DNA of 64,000 nt from Comamonadaceae bacterium OTU4NAUVB1 (lineage in GTDB: Bacteria > Pseudomonadota > Gammaproteobacteria > Burkholderiales > Burkholderiaceae_C), in the NCBI GenBank assembly GCA_024372625.1, contig CP099605.1:186001-250000 (forward strand). The letters run 5' to 3'. The position numbers and the translations under genes were made by a program. The notes beneath the pieces were generated by a model. That model saw only the letters and a list, made by a program, of their open reading frames with translations. It was not told where the DNA came from and did no database searches. Shown here piece after piece: positions 39,357 to 49,663 of this stretch. Numbering within the stretch: the stretch's first letter is position 1; the number at the start of each line of letters is the position of its first letter.

Positions 39357-39394
39357 CGGCAGGGATATCACCCCCTCCGCGCCGGGGCGGGGGC

Positions 39395-39433
39395 CGTGAA
39401 AATCCTTCACGCCGCGCGGCACCGAAATTCACG
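39395..39433. promoter_or_regulatory. Candidate LysR operator upstream of the lactate permease
   Basis: CGTGAA-AATCC-TTCACG (39395-39411) is a perfect 6-bp inverted repeat and contains the LysR consensus T-N11-A (T at 39397, A at 39409). A third half-site, TTCACG, occurs at 39428-39433, 22 bp after the second, which puts it on the same face of the helix. The whole lies 122-160 bp before the lctP start. Confidence 0.6.
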
Positions 39434-39554
39434 GCCGCCGCGCACCGGCCTCCTTACAGTCCGTCGTCCGCTCACGGCGTCGTCCCCATCGGCGATCCGG
39501 GCCCGGGCGCGGCCCGCACGAGGCCGCCCACAACAACACCTGGAGACGAAGCAC

Positions 39555-41216
39555 ATGGTCTGGCAGCAGATATACAACCCGTTCGGCAACATGATCATCT
39601 CGACCGCGCTGGCGGCGATTCCCGTGATCGTGATGCTCGGCGCCCTGGGGTTCTTCCACATCAAGGCGCACATCGCCGCCGGGATGGGGCTGGTGGCGGC
39701 GCTGATCGTGGCCGTCTTCGCCTACGGCATGCCGGTGGACATGGCCGGGCGCGCGGCGCTGCTGGGCGGCTTCACGGGGCTGCTGCCGATCGGCTGGATC
39801 GTGCTGAACATCATCTTCCTGCACCAGCTGACCGAGCAGAACGGCAGCTTCAAGGTGCTGCAGGACTCGCTCTCGGGCATCACCGAGGACCGGCGCATCC
39901 AGCTGCTGCTGATCGCGTTCTGCTTCGGCGCCTTCTTCGAGGGCGCGGCGGGCTTCGGCACGCCGGTGGCGGTGACGGCGGCGATCCTGATCGGGCTGGG
40001 CTTCTCGCCGCTGGCGGCCTCGGGCCTGTCGCTGATCGCGAACACGGCGCCGGTGGCCTTCGGCGCGCTGGGCACGCCGGTGATCACGCTGGCCCAGGTG
40101 CACGGCTACGACCTGCAGCAGGTGACCGCCATGATCGGCCGCCAGCTGCCGTTCTTCTCGCTGCTGGTGCCGTTCTGGCTGATCTGGGCCTTCGCCGGCT
40201 GGAAGGGCATGAAGGAGATCTGGCCCGCCATCCTGGTGGCCGGCGCGACGTTCGCGATCCCGCAGTACCTGGTGTCGAACTTCATGGGCCCGGAGCTGGT
40301 GGACATCATCGCGGCCATCGTCTCGATGGCGTGCCTGGTCGGCTTCCTGCGCGTGTGGCAGCCGAAGAAGGTCTGGACCTCGCCGGCCCTGCGCGGGCGC
40401 GACATCAGCGCTTCGGAAGCCAAGCCGCCGCAGCCCGTGGTGCGCCACTCGCGCGAGGCGCTTATCGCCGCCTGGACGCCCTGGGCCATCCTGTCGATGT
40501 TCGTGTTCATCTGGGGCCTGCCGCCCGTGAAGGCCTGGCTCAACGGCGTCTTCGCGCCGAAGTTCCCGATCGCCGGCCTGCACAACCTGGTCATGAAGGT
40601 GCCCCCGGTGGTGCCCACGCCGCATCCCGAGTCCGCCATCTACACGCTCAACCTGCTCTCGGCCACCGGCACCGGCATCCTGCTGGCGGCGCTCGTGAGC
40701 GCGCTGATCATGAAGTACAAGCCCTTCGAGATCCTGCGCACGTTCTTCCGCACGGTGTGGCTGGTGAAGTTCTCGTTGCTGACCATCGTGCTGATGCTGG
40801 CGCTGGGCACGCTCACGCGCTTCTCCGGCACCGACACGACGCTGGGCCTGGCCTTCGCCAACACCGGCGTGTTCTACCCGTTCTTCGGCACGCTGATGGG
40901 CTGGATCGGCGTCGCGCTGACCGGCTCGGACACGGCGTCCAACGTGCTGTTCGGCGGCATGCAGAAGGTCGCGGCCGAGCAGCTGGGCCTGTCGCCCAAC
41001 CTGATGGGCGCGGCCAACAGCTCGGGCGGCGTGATGGGCAAGATGATCGACGCGCAGTCGATCGTCGTGGCCTCCACCGCCACGCGCTGGTTCGACCACG
41101 AAGGCGACATCCTGCGCTACGTGTTCTTCCACTCCATCGCCCTGGCCTGCCTGGTGGGCCTCTACGTGACGATGCAGGCCTACGTCTGGCCCTTCACCCT
41201 GATGGTGGTGCGCTGA
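39555..41216 (+). CDS. lctP: L-lactate permease
   Basis: Inner-membrane lactate/glycolate:proton symporter. The 553-residue protein has about 12-14 helices and family features: the N-terminal MVWQQIYNPFGNMIISTALA, GFTGLLPIGWIVLNIIFL, FCFGAFFEGAAGFGTPVAVTAAIL, NTAPVAFGALGTPVITLA, FSGTDTTLGLAFA, GSDTASNVLFGGMQ and AANSSGGVMGKMID. The ATG at 39555 is preceded by GGAGA (39542-39546), so the longer frame is rejected. It lies 28 bp before the L-lactate dehydrogenase gene, forming an uptake-plus-oxidation operon. A hydrophilic loop (ISASEAKPPQPVVRHSREA) sits in the middle. Confidence 0.96.
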   Translation: MVWQQIYNPFGNMIISTALAAIPVIVMLGALGFFHIKAHIAAGMGLVAALIVAVFAYGMPVDMAGRAALLGGFTGLLPIGWIVLNIIFLHQLTEQNGSFKVLQDSLSGITEDRRIQLLLIAFCFGAFFEGAAGFGTPVAVTAAILIGLGFSPLAASGLSLIANTAPVAFGALGTPVITLAQVHGYDLQQVTAMIGRQLPFFSLLVPFWLIWAFAGWKGMKEIWPAILVAGATFAIPQYLVSNFMGPELVDIIAAIVSMACLVGFLRVWQPKKVWTSPALRGRDISASEAKPPQPVVRHSREALIAAWTPWAILSMFVFIWGLPPVKAWLNGVFAPKFPIAGLHNLVMKVPPVVPTPHPESAIYTLNLLSATGTGILLAALVSALIMKYKPFEILRTFFRTVWLVKFSLLTIVLMLALGTLTRFSGTDTTLGLAFANTGVFYPFFGTLMGWIGVALTGSDTASNVLFGGMQKVAAEQLGLSPNLMGAANSSGGVMGKMIDAQSIVVASTATRWFDHEGDILRYVFFHSIALACLVGLYVTMQAYVWPFTLMVVR

Positions 41217-41244
41217 GCCCCACCGCCCTGGAAACCCCGTCCCC

Positions 41245-42396
41245 ATGACCGTCATCACCACCATCGAGGACCTGCGCGTCCTCGCCGAGCGCCGCGTGCC
41301 GCGCATGTTCTACGACTACGCCGACTCCGGCTCGTGGACCGAGGGCACCTACCACGCCAACACCGACGACTTCAAGAAGATCAAGCTGCGCCAGCGCGTG
41401 GCCGTGAACATGGAGGGCCGCTCGCTGGCCACCACCATGGTCGGGCAGACCGCGAAGATGCCCGTGGCCATCGCGCCGGTGGGCCTCACCGGCATGCAGC
41501 ACGCCGACGGCGAGATCCACGCGGCGCGGGCGGCGGAGAAGTTCGGCATCCCGTTCACGCTCTCGACGATGAGCATCTGCTCGATCGAGGACATCGCGCA
41601 GAACACCACGGCGCCGTTCTGGTTCCAGCTCTACATGATGCGCGACCGCGAGGCCATGGCCCGCATGATCGAGCGTGCCCGCGCCGCGAAGTGCAGCGCC
41701 CTGGTGCTCACGCTCGACCTGCAGGTGATCGGCCAGCGCCACAAGGACCTGAAGAACGGCCTGACCGCGCCGCCGCGTCCGACGCTGCGCAACATCGTCA
41801 ACCTCGCGACCAAGCCCGGCTGGTGCCTGGGCATGCTGGGCACCAGGCGCCACACGTTCCGCAACCTGGTGGGCCACGTCAAGGGCGTGAGCGACATGCG
41901 CTCGCTCTCGGCCTGGACCAACGAGCAGTTCGACCCGACGCTGTCGTGGGCGGACGTGGCATGGGTGAAGCAGCAGTGGGGCGGCAAGCTGATCCTCAAG
42001 GGGATCATGGTGCCCGAGGACGCGCTGCTGGCCGTGGACGCGGGCGCCGACGCCATCGTGGTGAGCAACCACGGCGGGCGCCAGCTCGACGGCGCGCCCT
42101 CGAGCATCGAGGCGCTGCCCCCGATCGTCGAGGCGGTGGGCGACCGCACCGAGGTCTGGATGGACGGCGGCATCCGCAGCGGCCAGGACGTGCTCAAGGC
42201 CTGGGCGCTGGGCGCGCGCGGCACGATGATCGGCCGCGCGATGGCCTACGGCCTGGGCGCGATGGGCGAGGCCGGCGTGACCAAGGCGCTGCAGCTCATC
42301 CACAAGGAGCTCGACGTGACGATGGCCTTCTGCGGCCACGTCGACATCCGCAACGTCGACCGCTCGATCCTGCTGGCGGGGACCTACCCCACCTGA
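41245..42396 (+). CDS. lldD: FMN-dependent L-lactate dehydrogenase (alpha-hydroxy-acid oxidizing)
   Basis: Oxidises L-lactate to pyruvate and passes electrons to the quinone pool. The 383-residue TIM-barrel protein shows RVPRMFYDYADSGSW (active-site Tyr), PVAIAPVGLTGM, ALVLTLDLQVIGQRHKDLKNG, LILKGIMVPEDA with the FMN-binding Lys, VVSNHGGRQLDGAP with the catalytic His and Arg, and VWMDGGIRSGQDVLKAWALGARGTMIGRA for phosphate binding. The position right after lctP supports lactate over other hydroxy acids. It converges with the dehydratase gene, 22 bp between stops. Confidence 0.94.
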   Translation: MTVITTIEDLRVLAERRVPRMFYDYADSGSWTEGTYHANTDDFKKIKLRQRVAVNMEGRSLATTMVGQTAKMPVAIAPVGLTGMQHADGEIHAARAAEKFGIPFTLSTMSICSIEDIAQNTTAPFWFQLYMMRDREAMARMIERARAAKCSALVLTLDLQVIGQRHKDLKNGLTAPPRPTLRNIVNLATKPGWCLGMLGTRRHTFRNLVGHVKGVSDMRSLSAWTNEQFDPTLSWADVAWVKQQWGGKLILKGIMVPEDALLAVDAGADAIVVSNHGGRQLDGAPSSIEALPPIVEAVGDRTEVWMDGGIRSGQDVLKAWALGARGTMIGRAMAYGLGAMGEAGVTKALQLIHKELDVTMAFCGHVDIRNVDRSILLAGTYPT

Positions 42397-42418
42397 GCGG
42401 ACGGCGGCCCCGCCGGCG

Positions 42419-44281
42419 TCAGTGGTTGTCCCGCGGCACGCCGAAGGTCGCGTCGATGCGCTGGTACTTCACCGCCGGCTTGAGCACCATGCCCTCGGAC
42501 AGCTCGCCGACGATGGCGCGCTGGATGTCCTGCCAGGGCGTCTGGCTCGGCGGGTACTGGTAGCCGCCGGCGGCGTCGAGTTCGGCGCGGCGGCGGCGCA
42601 GTTCCTCCTCGTCGACCAGCATGTCGGCGCTGCGCTTGTTCAGGTCGATGCGCACGCGGTCGCCGGTGCGCAGCAAGGCCAGGTTGCCGCCGGTGGCGGC
42701 CTCGGGCGAGGCGTTGAGGATCGAGGGCGAGCCGGAGGTGCCCGACTGGCGGCCGTCGCCGATGCACGCCAGCGCCAGCACGCCGCGCCTGATCAGGTAG
42801 TCGGGCGCGCGCATGTTCACCACCTCGGCCGCGCCGGGGTAGCCCACCGGGCCGACGCCGCGCATGAACAGCACGCTGTGCTCGTCCAATGCCATCGCCG
42901 GGTCGTCGATGCGGCGGTGGTAGTCCTCGGGGCCGTCGAAGACGGCGGCCGTGCCCTCGAAGGCCATCGGATCGGCGGGGTCGGCCAGATAGCGTTCGCG
43001 GAATTCCGGCGTGATCACGCTGGTCTTCATGATGGCCGAGTCGAACAGGTTGCCCTTGAAGTGCAGGAAGCCGGCGTCGGCCTTCAGGGGCGCGTCGTAG
43101 GCGAAGATGACCTCGCGGTCGTCGGTGAAGCGGTTCTCGCAGTTCTCCACCATCGTCTTGCCGTTGGCCGTCAGCGCGGCCTGGATGCGGCCCTGCGCGA
43201 TGAGCTCGGCCACCACCGCCGGCACCCCGCCGGCACGGTAGAAATCCTCGCCCAGGTACTTGCCCGCGGGCTGCAGGTTGACCAGCAGCGGCACGTCGTA
43301 GCCGTGCGCCTCCCAGTCGTCGTTGTCCAGCGCGACGCCGATGTGCTTGGCGATGGCGTTCAGGTGGATCGGCGCGTTGGTGGAGCCGCCGATGGCCGAG
43401 TTCACGGCGATGGCGTTCTCGAACGCCGCGCGCGTGAGGATGGCCGAGGGCCGCAGGTCCTCGCGCACCATCTCGACGATGCGCCGGCCGGTCATGTAGG
43501 CCATCTCCTGGCGGTCGCGGTAGGGCGCCGGGATGGCGGCGCTGCCCGGCAGCGTCATGCCCAGGGCTTCGGCCAGCGCGTTCATGGTGGAGGCCGTGCC
43601 CATGGTGTTGCAGTGGCCGGTCGAGGGCGCCGAGGAGGCCACCAGCTTCAGGAACTCCTGGTAGCCGATGGTGCCGGCGGCCATCAGCTCGCGCGCCTTC
43701 CAGACGATGGTGCCCGAGCCGGTGCGCTCGCCCTTGTACCAGCCGTTGAGCATCGGGCCGGAATTCAGCGCGATGGCCGGAATGTCCACCGTGGCGGCGG
43801 CCATGAGCTGCGCCGGCGTGGTCTTGTCGCAGCCGGTGGTGAGGACCACGCCGTCGATCGGGTAGCCGTAGAGCACCTCGACCAGCGACAGGTACTGCAG
43901 GTTGCGGTCGAGCGAGGCGGTGGGGCGCTTGCAGGTCTCCTGGATCGGGTGGATCGGGAACTCGAAGGCGATGCCGCCGGCGTCGCGGATGCCCTCGCGC
44001 ACGCGCTCGGCCAGCACGATGTGGTGGCGGTTGCACGGCGCGATGTCCGAGCCGGTCTGGGCGATGCCGATGATCGGGCGGCCCGACTGCAGTTCGTCGA
44101 AGCTCAGGCCGAAGTTCATGGTGCGCTCGATGTAGAGCGCGGTCATGTCGGCGTTGTCGGGGTTGTCGAACCACGACTGCGAACGCAGCCGCTGCGGGCT
44201 GGTGCGCGCCGGCGCGGGTTCGGCCTTGGGGCTGAGTTCGGTGCCTTCGCCGGTGTTCAGGGCGGCTTCGGAATCGGTCAT
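42419..44281 (-). CDS. IlvD/Edd family sugar-acid dehydratase
   Basis: Dehydrates an aldonate to a 2-keto-3-deoxy acid using an iron-sulphur cluster. The 620-residue protein shows [36 protein letters not shown] and [22 protein letters not shown], which hold the cluster cysteines, [17 protein letters not shown], and the C-terminal [21 protein letters not shown]. It belongs to the branch with L-arabinonate, D-xylonate and related dehydratases rather than to IlvD proper (dihydroxyacid dehydratase). The start ATG at 44281 overlaps the dehydrogenase stop by 4 bp. Although one frame runs open through both genes, they are separate: the upstream stretch in this frame has no protein-like sequence. The substrate is not resolved. 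Confidence 0.93.
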   Translation of the reverse strand: MTDSEAALNTGEGTELSPKAEPAPARTSPQRLRSQSWFDNPDNADMTALYIERTMNFGLSFDELQSGRPIIGIAQTGSDIAPCNRHHIVLAERVREGIRDAGGIAFEFPIHPIQETCKRPTASLDRNLQYLSLVEVLYGYPIDGVVLTTGCDKTTPAQLMAAATVDIPAIALNSGPMLNGWYKGERTGSGTIVWKARELMAAGTIGYQEFLKLVASSAPSTGHCNTMGTASTMNALAEALGMTLPGSAAIPAPYRDRQEMAYMTGRRIVEMVREDLRPSAILTRAAFENAIAVNSAIGGSTNAPIHLNAIAKHIGVALDNDDWEAHGYDVPLLVNLQPAGKYLGEDFYRAGGVPAVVAELIAQGRIQAALTANGKTMVENCENRFTDDREVIFAYDAPLKADAGFLHFKGNLFDSAIMKTSVITPEFRERYLADPADPMAFEGTAAVFDGPEDYHRRIDDPAMALDEHSVLFMRGVGPVGYPGAAEVVNMRAPDYLIRRGVLALACIGDGRQSGTSGSPSILNASPEAATGGNLALLRTGDRVRIDLNKRSADMLVDEEELRRRRAELDAAGGYQYPPSQTPWQDIQRAIVGELSEGMVLKPAVKYQRIDATFGVPRDNH

Positions 44282-45297
44282 CGGGTCATTCCTTTCAGGG
44301 TCTGCGCGGCGTCGGGCCGCGCGGCGCAGTCGTCGATGTACTGCCGGACGATGTCGGCGAAATTCTCGTGTGGCGCGAGGCCCAGGCGCTTCGCGCGCTC
44401 GGCCGTGGCGCCGCCGGGCCAGTTGGCGACGATGCCGGCGATGCGCTCGTCGCGCTCGAAGCGCACGCGCGCGCGCACCTCGGGGCCGGCGACGGCCTCC
44501 AGCGCGTCGAGCATGTCGCTCACACGCACGTTGAGCGCGGGCAGGTTCATGGCCAGCCGGCCGCCGAAGGCCTCGCGCGAGGCCTCGTAGACGGCGATCA
44601 GCCCGTCGACCGTGTGCGCCGGCGAGGACATCGGGTGCGAGACGTCCGGCGACACCGGACAGACCGATTCGACCCCCGCCAGCGGCTCGCGGATGATGCC
44701 GCTGAAGAACGACGAGGCGGCGCCGTTGGGCCGGCCCGGGCGCACCGTGACGGTCATGAGGCGCGCGGCGCGGCCGTCGATGTAGCCCTTGCGGGTGTAG
44801 TCGGCCACCAGGTGCTCGCAGATCAGCTTCTGCGTGCCGTAGGAGGTCTGCGGCGCGGGCAGGGTGTCGTCGCCCACCAGCGCGGGCAGCGGCATCGACG
44901 CGTCGGGGCCGAAGACGGCCACCGAGCTGGAGAACACCAGCCGCGCCACCGCCCCGCCGGCCTCGACCCGGGCGCGCAGGGCGTCGAGCAGGGCGCGCGT
45001 GCTGTCGAGGTTGGAGCGCAGGCCGAGCTCGAAGTCGGCCTCGCATTCGCCCGAGACGGCCGAGGCGAGGTGGAACACGCCGTCGAAGGGTTCGGTGCGT
45101 AGGGCGTCGACCTGGGTCAGCAGCGCGCCCGTGCGGGCCTCCACGCGCGCATCGGCCAGCAGGTCGGCCGGGGGCGGGGCGATGTCGGTCAGCACGAGGC
45201 GTTCGATGGTCGATCCGGCCAGGGTGCCGCGCGCGAGCAGCGTGCGGGCGAGGCGGGCGCCGACGAAGCCGCCGCCGCCGGTGATGAGCAGTTTCAT
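44278..45297 (-). CDS. denD: NAD-dependent epimerase/dehydratase, D-erythronate dehydrogenase (DenD)-like
   Basis: A 339-residue extended short-chain dehydrogenase with the NAD motif [37 protein letters not shown], the catalytic [11 protein letters not shown] and [16 protein letters not shown] (Ser, Tyr-x3-Lys) and the DenD-like segment [20 protein letters not shown]. DenD oxidises D-erythronate to 2-keto-D-erythronate in a four-carbon acid pathway. Here, however, the usual kinase and isomerase partners are missing and an IlvD/Edd dehydratase follows, so the real substrate may be another aldonate or an aldose. Both neighbours overlap by 4 bp, giving a GntR-denD-dehydratase operon. Confidence 0.85.
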   Translation of the reverse strand: MKLLITGGGGFVGARLARTLLARGTLAGSTIERLVLTDIAPPPADLLADARVEARTGALLTQVDALRTEPFDGVFHLASAVSGECEADFELGLRSNLDSTRALLDALRARVEAGGAVARLVFSSSVAVFGPDASMPLPALVGDDTLPAPQTSYGTQKLICEHLVADYTRKGYIDGRAARLMTVTVRPGRPNGAASSFFSGIIREPLAGVESVCPVSPDVSHPMSSPAHTVDGLIAVYEASREAFGGRLAMNLPALNVRVSDMLDALEAVAGPEVRARVRFERDERIAGIVANWPGGATAERAKRLGLAPHENFADIVRQYIDDCAARPDAAQTLKGMTR

Positions 45298-46097
45298 GGG
45301 GTCTCCTTGATGGTTCTGGGTGGCTTCGGGGAAGGACGGCGCCGCGCACCGATCACGCCGGCCTCGACCAGCCGGCCCTCGCCGCTGAGGATGTGCCGCG
45401 TGGCGTGGTCGCGCGCCGCCGCCGGGTCGCGCGCGGCGATGGCCTCGACGATGGCGCGGTGCTCCTGCTGCACGGCCTGCATGAAGTCGGCGCGCCGGGC
45501 CTCGTTGCCGCGCGTGATGCGCATGCCCTCGCGCAGGTACTGCTCCAGGAAGCCCAGCAGCAGCCGGAACTGCGGGTTGCCGGTGGCCTCGCCGATCAGG
45601 CGGTGGAAGCCCAGGTCCTCGGCCACGCCGTCGCGCCCCTCGGCCACGGCGGCGTCGATGGACTTCAGCGCGCGGCGCATCGCGGCGATCTGGGCGCGCG
45701 TGGCGCGCTCGGCGGCCAGCGCGGCGATCTCGCCTTCCAGCACGCGGCGCACCTCCACCACGTGAACCACGGCCTGCACGGACCCCAGCACGGCCGGGTC
45801 GAAGGCCAGGGCGCGGTGCGTCGGTGGCTGCGCGACGAACACGCCCGAGCCCTGGCGCGAGACGACGAGCGCCTTCGACTTGAGCTGGTGCACCGCCTCG
45901 CGCACCACGGTGCGCGAGACGCCGTGCGCGAGCGCCATGTGGTGCTCGGTGGGCAGGCGGTCGCCGGGCCGCAGTTCGCCCGATTCGATCTGCGCGGCCA
46001 GGCGCGAGGCCAGGCGGTCGGACAGGCGGTCGGACTCGATGCGAAGCGGTGGGGAGGAGGCCGGCGCGGGGCCGGCGATGGCGACAGGATTCAGCAC
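45294..46097 (-). CDS. GntR/FadR family transcriptional regulator
   Basis: The 267-residue protein has an N-terminal GntR winged helix ([41 protein letters not shown] in two pieces, then SRQGSGVFV) and a C-terminal all-helical FCD effector domain ([61 protein letters not shown]). The FCD domain usually binds an organic or sugar acid with a metal ion. The start is taken as GTG at 46097; no good ribosome binding site is visible, and TTG codons further upstream are possible. It is divergent from the ABC importer and overlaps denD by 4 bp, so it probably controls both arms. Confidence 0.9.
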   Translation of the reverse strand: MLNPVAIAGPAPASSPPLRIESDRLSDRLASRLAAQIESGELRPGDRLPTEHHMALAHGVSRTVVREAVHQLKSKALVVSRQGSGVFVAQPPTHRALAFDPAVLGSVQAVVHVVEVRRVLEGEIAALAAERATRAQIAAMRRALKSIDAAVAEGRDGVAEDLGFHRLIGEATGNPQFRLLLGFLEQYLREGMRITRGNEARRADFMQAVQQEHRAIVEAIAARDPAAARDHATRHILSGEGRLVEAGVIGARRRPSPKPPRTIKETP

Positions 46098-46232
46098 GGT
46101 TATCTGCTCATCATACAAATTTGGGGCGAGGATGTAAGCGGGTTTTCTCTTAACGGTTTGTCCGTATGGCGAGGCCCGCGCGGCATGCAGATACTGCGCC
46201 GGTCCGCAAACCTTCCAGAGGATTTCCATTCC
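46098..46232. promoter_or_regulatory. Divergent promoter region of the sugar-acid locus
   Basis: The 135-bp gap between the GntR start and the ABC ATPase start is AT-richer than its neighbours. It holds CAAATTTG (46117-46124, a perfect 8-bp palindrome) next to TCATAC, and a CATAC/GTATG pair (46112-46116 and 46164-46168) that could be distant half-sites. No convincing -35/-10 pair can be read by eye. AGAGGA at 46217-46222 is the ribosome binding site of the ATPase gene. Confidence 0.4.
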
Positions 46233-47306
<1,074 letters not shown>

Positions 47307-47330
47307 AGGCGCCGCCGTCCCGTCCCCCCG

Positions 47331-47356
47331 CGCGCGGACGCGCATCGGTCCGCGCG
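47331..47356 (+). other. Intercistronic stem-loop before the binding-protein gene
   Basis: CGCGCGGAC (47331-47339) pairs perfectly with GTCCGCGCG (47348-47356) around an 8-base loop. No T tract follows. It sits between the ATPase gene and the binding-protein gene, 33 bp before that start; a strong ribosome binding site AGGAGA lies at 47376-47381. It could protect the 5' end of a processed binding-protein mRNA. Confidence 0.6.
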
Positions 47357-47388
47357 TTCCATTCACGAAAAGACCAGGAGACAAACGA

Positions 47389-48717
47389 ATGACCGAGTTC
47401 AATCGCCGCAGGTTTCTGGAAGGCACCGCCGGCCTCACCGCCGCCGCCTCGCTGGGCGCGGGCAGCACGCTGTTCGCGACGGCCGCGCAGGCCCAGACCA
47501 TGACCTTCAAGCCCGAAGCCGGCGCCAAGCTGCGCGTGCTGCGCTGGAGCCGCTTCGTGCAGGGCGACATCGACGCCTACATGGCCAACGTGAAGAAGTT
47601 CACCGAGGCCACGGGCGTCGAGGTGCGGGTGGACAACGAGGGCTGGGAGGACGTGCGTCCCAAGGCGGCGGTGGCGGCCAACACCGGCGCCGGCCCGGAC
47701 ATCATCCTGTCGACCAACGACGACGCCAACCTGTACCCCGACAAGCTGCTCGACGTGACCGACCTGGCCGAGTACCTGGGCAAGAAGTACGGCGGCTGGT
47801 ATCCCGCCGGCGAGGCCTTCATGCGGCCCGACGGCAAGAAATGGATCGGCCTGCCGCTGGGCGCCTCCGGTTCGCTGATCGTCTACCGCGAGAGCATGGT
47901 CAAGGCCGCCGGCTTCGACACCTTCCCCAAGACCACCGACGGCTTCCTCAAGCTCTACCAGGCGCTCAAGGCCAAGGGCACGCCCGGGGGCATGGCGCTG
48001 GGCAACGCGACGGGCGACAGCGTGTGGTGCAACTGGCTGGTGTGGTCGCACGGCGGCAAGCTGGTGGACAAGTCCAACAAGGTCGTGATCGACAGCCCGG
48101 AGACGATCAAGGCGCTCGAATACGCCAAGGAGCTCTACGCGAACTTCATCCCCGGCACCCTGTCGTGGCTGGACCCGAACAACAACAAGGCCTTCCTCGA
48201 CGGCCAGATCAGCATCACCAACAACGGCATCTCGATCTACTTCACCTCGAAGAACTCGGCCGACCCGAAGCTCAAGGAGCTGGCCGCCGACATCAACCAC
48301 GCGGTGTTCCCGATCGGGCCGGTGGGCGTGCCCACCGAGTCGCACCTGTTCTTCAACCAGATGGTGATGAAGTACACGAAGTACCCGATGGCGGCCAAGG
48401 AGTTCCTGCGCTTCATGATGGAGAAGGAGCAGTTCGACCCCTGGCTGCAGGGCGGCGGCGGCTACGTCGCCCAGCCGCTGCGCTTCTACGAGAACAGCGC
48501 GATCTGGACCTCCGACCCGAAGAACATGCCCTACCGCGACTCGGTGAAGAACCTGCGCCCGGGCGGCTACGACGGCAAGCTGGGCTACGCCTCGGCCGGC
48601 GCGGCGGCCGACTTCATCATCCCGAACATGGTGGCCGAGGCCGCGAGCGGCGCGAGGACGCCCAAGGAGGCGGCCGAACGCGCGCAGAAGCGCGCCGAGC
48701 GCTATTACAAGACCTGA
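47389..48717 (+). CDS. Sugar ABC transporter substrate-binding protein, Tat-exported
   Basis: The 442-residue periplasmic binding protein of the MalE/UgpB superfamily starts with a twin-arginine signal (NRRRFLEGTAGLTAAASLGAG, cleavage near ATAAQA). The mature protein shows the two-lobe pattern: LRVLRWSRFVQGDIDAYM, TGAGPDIILSTNDDANLYPD, WIGLPLGASGSLIVYRESMV, KAFLDGQISITNNGISIYF and GPVGVPTESHLFFNQMVM. The Trp-rich segment DSVWCNWLVWSHGGKL probably lines the sugar site. Tat export suggests folding before transport. The ligand is not known; the neighbouring enzymes point to a sugar acid or related polyol. Confidence 0.93.
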   Translation: MTEFNRRRFLEGTAGLTAAASLGAGSTLFATAAQAQTMTFKPEAGAKLRVLRWSRFVQGDIDAYMANVKKFTEATGVEVRVDNEGWEDVRPKAAVAANTGAGPDIILSTNDDANLYPDKLLDVTDLAEYLGKKYGGWYPAGEAFMRPDGKKWIGLPLGASGSLIVYRESMVKAAGFDTFPKTTDGFLKLYQALKAKGTPGGMALGNATGDSVWCNWLVWSHGGKLVDKSNKVVIDSPETIKALEYAKELYANFIPGTLSWLDPNNNKAFLDGQISITNNGISIYFTSKNSADPKLKELAADINHAVFPIGPVGVPTESHLFFNQMVMKYTKYPMAAKEFLRFMMEKEQFDPWLQGGGGYVAQPLRFYENSAIWTSDPKNMPYRDSVKNLRPGGYDGKLGYASAGAAADFIIPNMVAEAASGARTPKEAAERAQKRAERYYKT

Positions 48718-48754
48718 TCCTCCAGTCTTCGCTCGACACCACGGAAGGGGTCCC

Positions 48755-49663
48755 ATGACATTGATCGCGAGGATGCAGAACAGCCGCAACGCGCTGGGCT
48801 TCATGTTCATGCTGCCGGCGGCGGTGCTGCTGCTGCTGTTCCTGACCTATCCGCTCGGGCTGGGGACCTGGCTCGGCTTCACCGACGCCAAGGTCGGCCG
48901 GCCGGGCCAGTGGATCGGGCTGGAGAACTACGAGTACCTCTGGAGCGACTCGGTGGTGCGGCTGGCGCTGTTCAACACCCTGTTCTACACGGCGGTGGCG
49001 AGCGTGCTGAAGTTCTTCCTCGGGCTGTGGCTGGCGATCCTGCTCAACCGCAACATCCGCTTCAAGACCTTCTTCCGCGCGGTCATCCTGCTGCCCTACA
49101 TCGTGCCGACGGCGCTGTCGGCGATCGCCTTCTGGTGGATCTACGACTCGCAGTTCTCCATCATCAGCTGGGCGCTGGTGAAGATGGGGCTGATCGACAG
49201 CTACATCGACTTCCTGGGCAGCCCGTGGAACGCGCGCGTCGCGGTGATCATCGCCAACGTGTGGCGCGGCGTGCCCTTCGTGGCGATCACGCTGCTGGCC
49301 GGCCTGCAGACCATCTCGCCGTCCTACTACGAGGCCTCGGCCATCGACGGTGCGACGCCCTGGCAGCAGTTCCGCCACGTCACGATGCCGCTGCTCACGC
49401 CGATCATCGCGGTGGTGATGACGTTCTCGGTGCTGTTCACCTTCACCGACTTCCAGCTGATCTACGTCATCACGCGCGGCGGGCCGCTCAACGCGACCCA
49501 CCTCATGGCCACGCTGTCGTTCCAGCGCGCCATCTCCGGCGGCGCGCTCGGGGAGGGCGCGGCCATCGCCATCGCGATGGTGCCGTTCCTGCTGGCCTGC
49601 GTGATGTTCAGCTTCTTCGGCCTGCAGCGACGCGCCTGGCAACAGGGCGGGAGCGACAAATGA
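48755..49663 (+). CDS. Sugar ABC transporter permease (MalF/UgpA type)
   Basis: A 302-residue inner-membrane permease with six helices (NALGFMFMLPAAVLLLLFLTYPL first). The cytoplasmic EAA loop that docks the ATPase reads YYEASAIDGATPWQQFRHVTMPLLTPII, here in two pieces (YYEASAIDGATPWQQF and RHVTMPLLTP), with the conserved EAA-x3-G pattern. Other family features are VNTLFYT-like FNTLFYTAVASV and FWWIYDSQFSIISWAL. It has a ribosome binding site GGAAGGGG 4 bp before the ATG. The second permease begins in its stop codon. Confidence 0.94.
   Translation: MTLIARMQNSRNALGFMFMLPAAVLLLLFLTYPLGLGTWLGFTDAKVGRPGQWIGLENYEYLWSDSVVRLALFNTLFYTAVASVLKFFLGLWLAILLNRNIRFKTFFRAVILLPYIVPTALSAIAFWWIYDSQFSIISWALVKMGLIDSYIDFLGSPWNARVAVIIANVWRGVPFVAITLLAGLQTISPSYYEASAIDGATPWQQFRHVTMPLLTPIIAVVMTFSVLFTFTDFQLIYVITRGGPLNATHLMATLSFQRAISGGALGEGAAIAIAMVPFLLACVMFSFFGLQRRAWQQGGSDK

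Noticed and set aside
42419..45349. A 976-codon frame suggesting a fusion of the dehydratase with something upstream
   Set aside because: The upstream 356 codons are an out-of-frame reading of the DenD-like gene, which has a clear NAD motif and catalytic residues in its own frame and overlaps the dehydratase start by 4 bp.
46112..46168. CATAC and GTATG half-sites as a GntR operator
   Set aside because: The arms are short and 47 bp apart, which is not the spacing of a FadR-type site; kept only as a note in the promoter entry.
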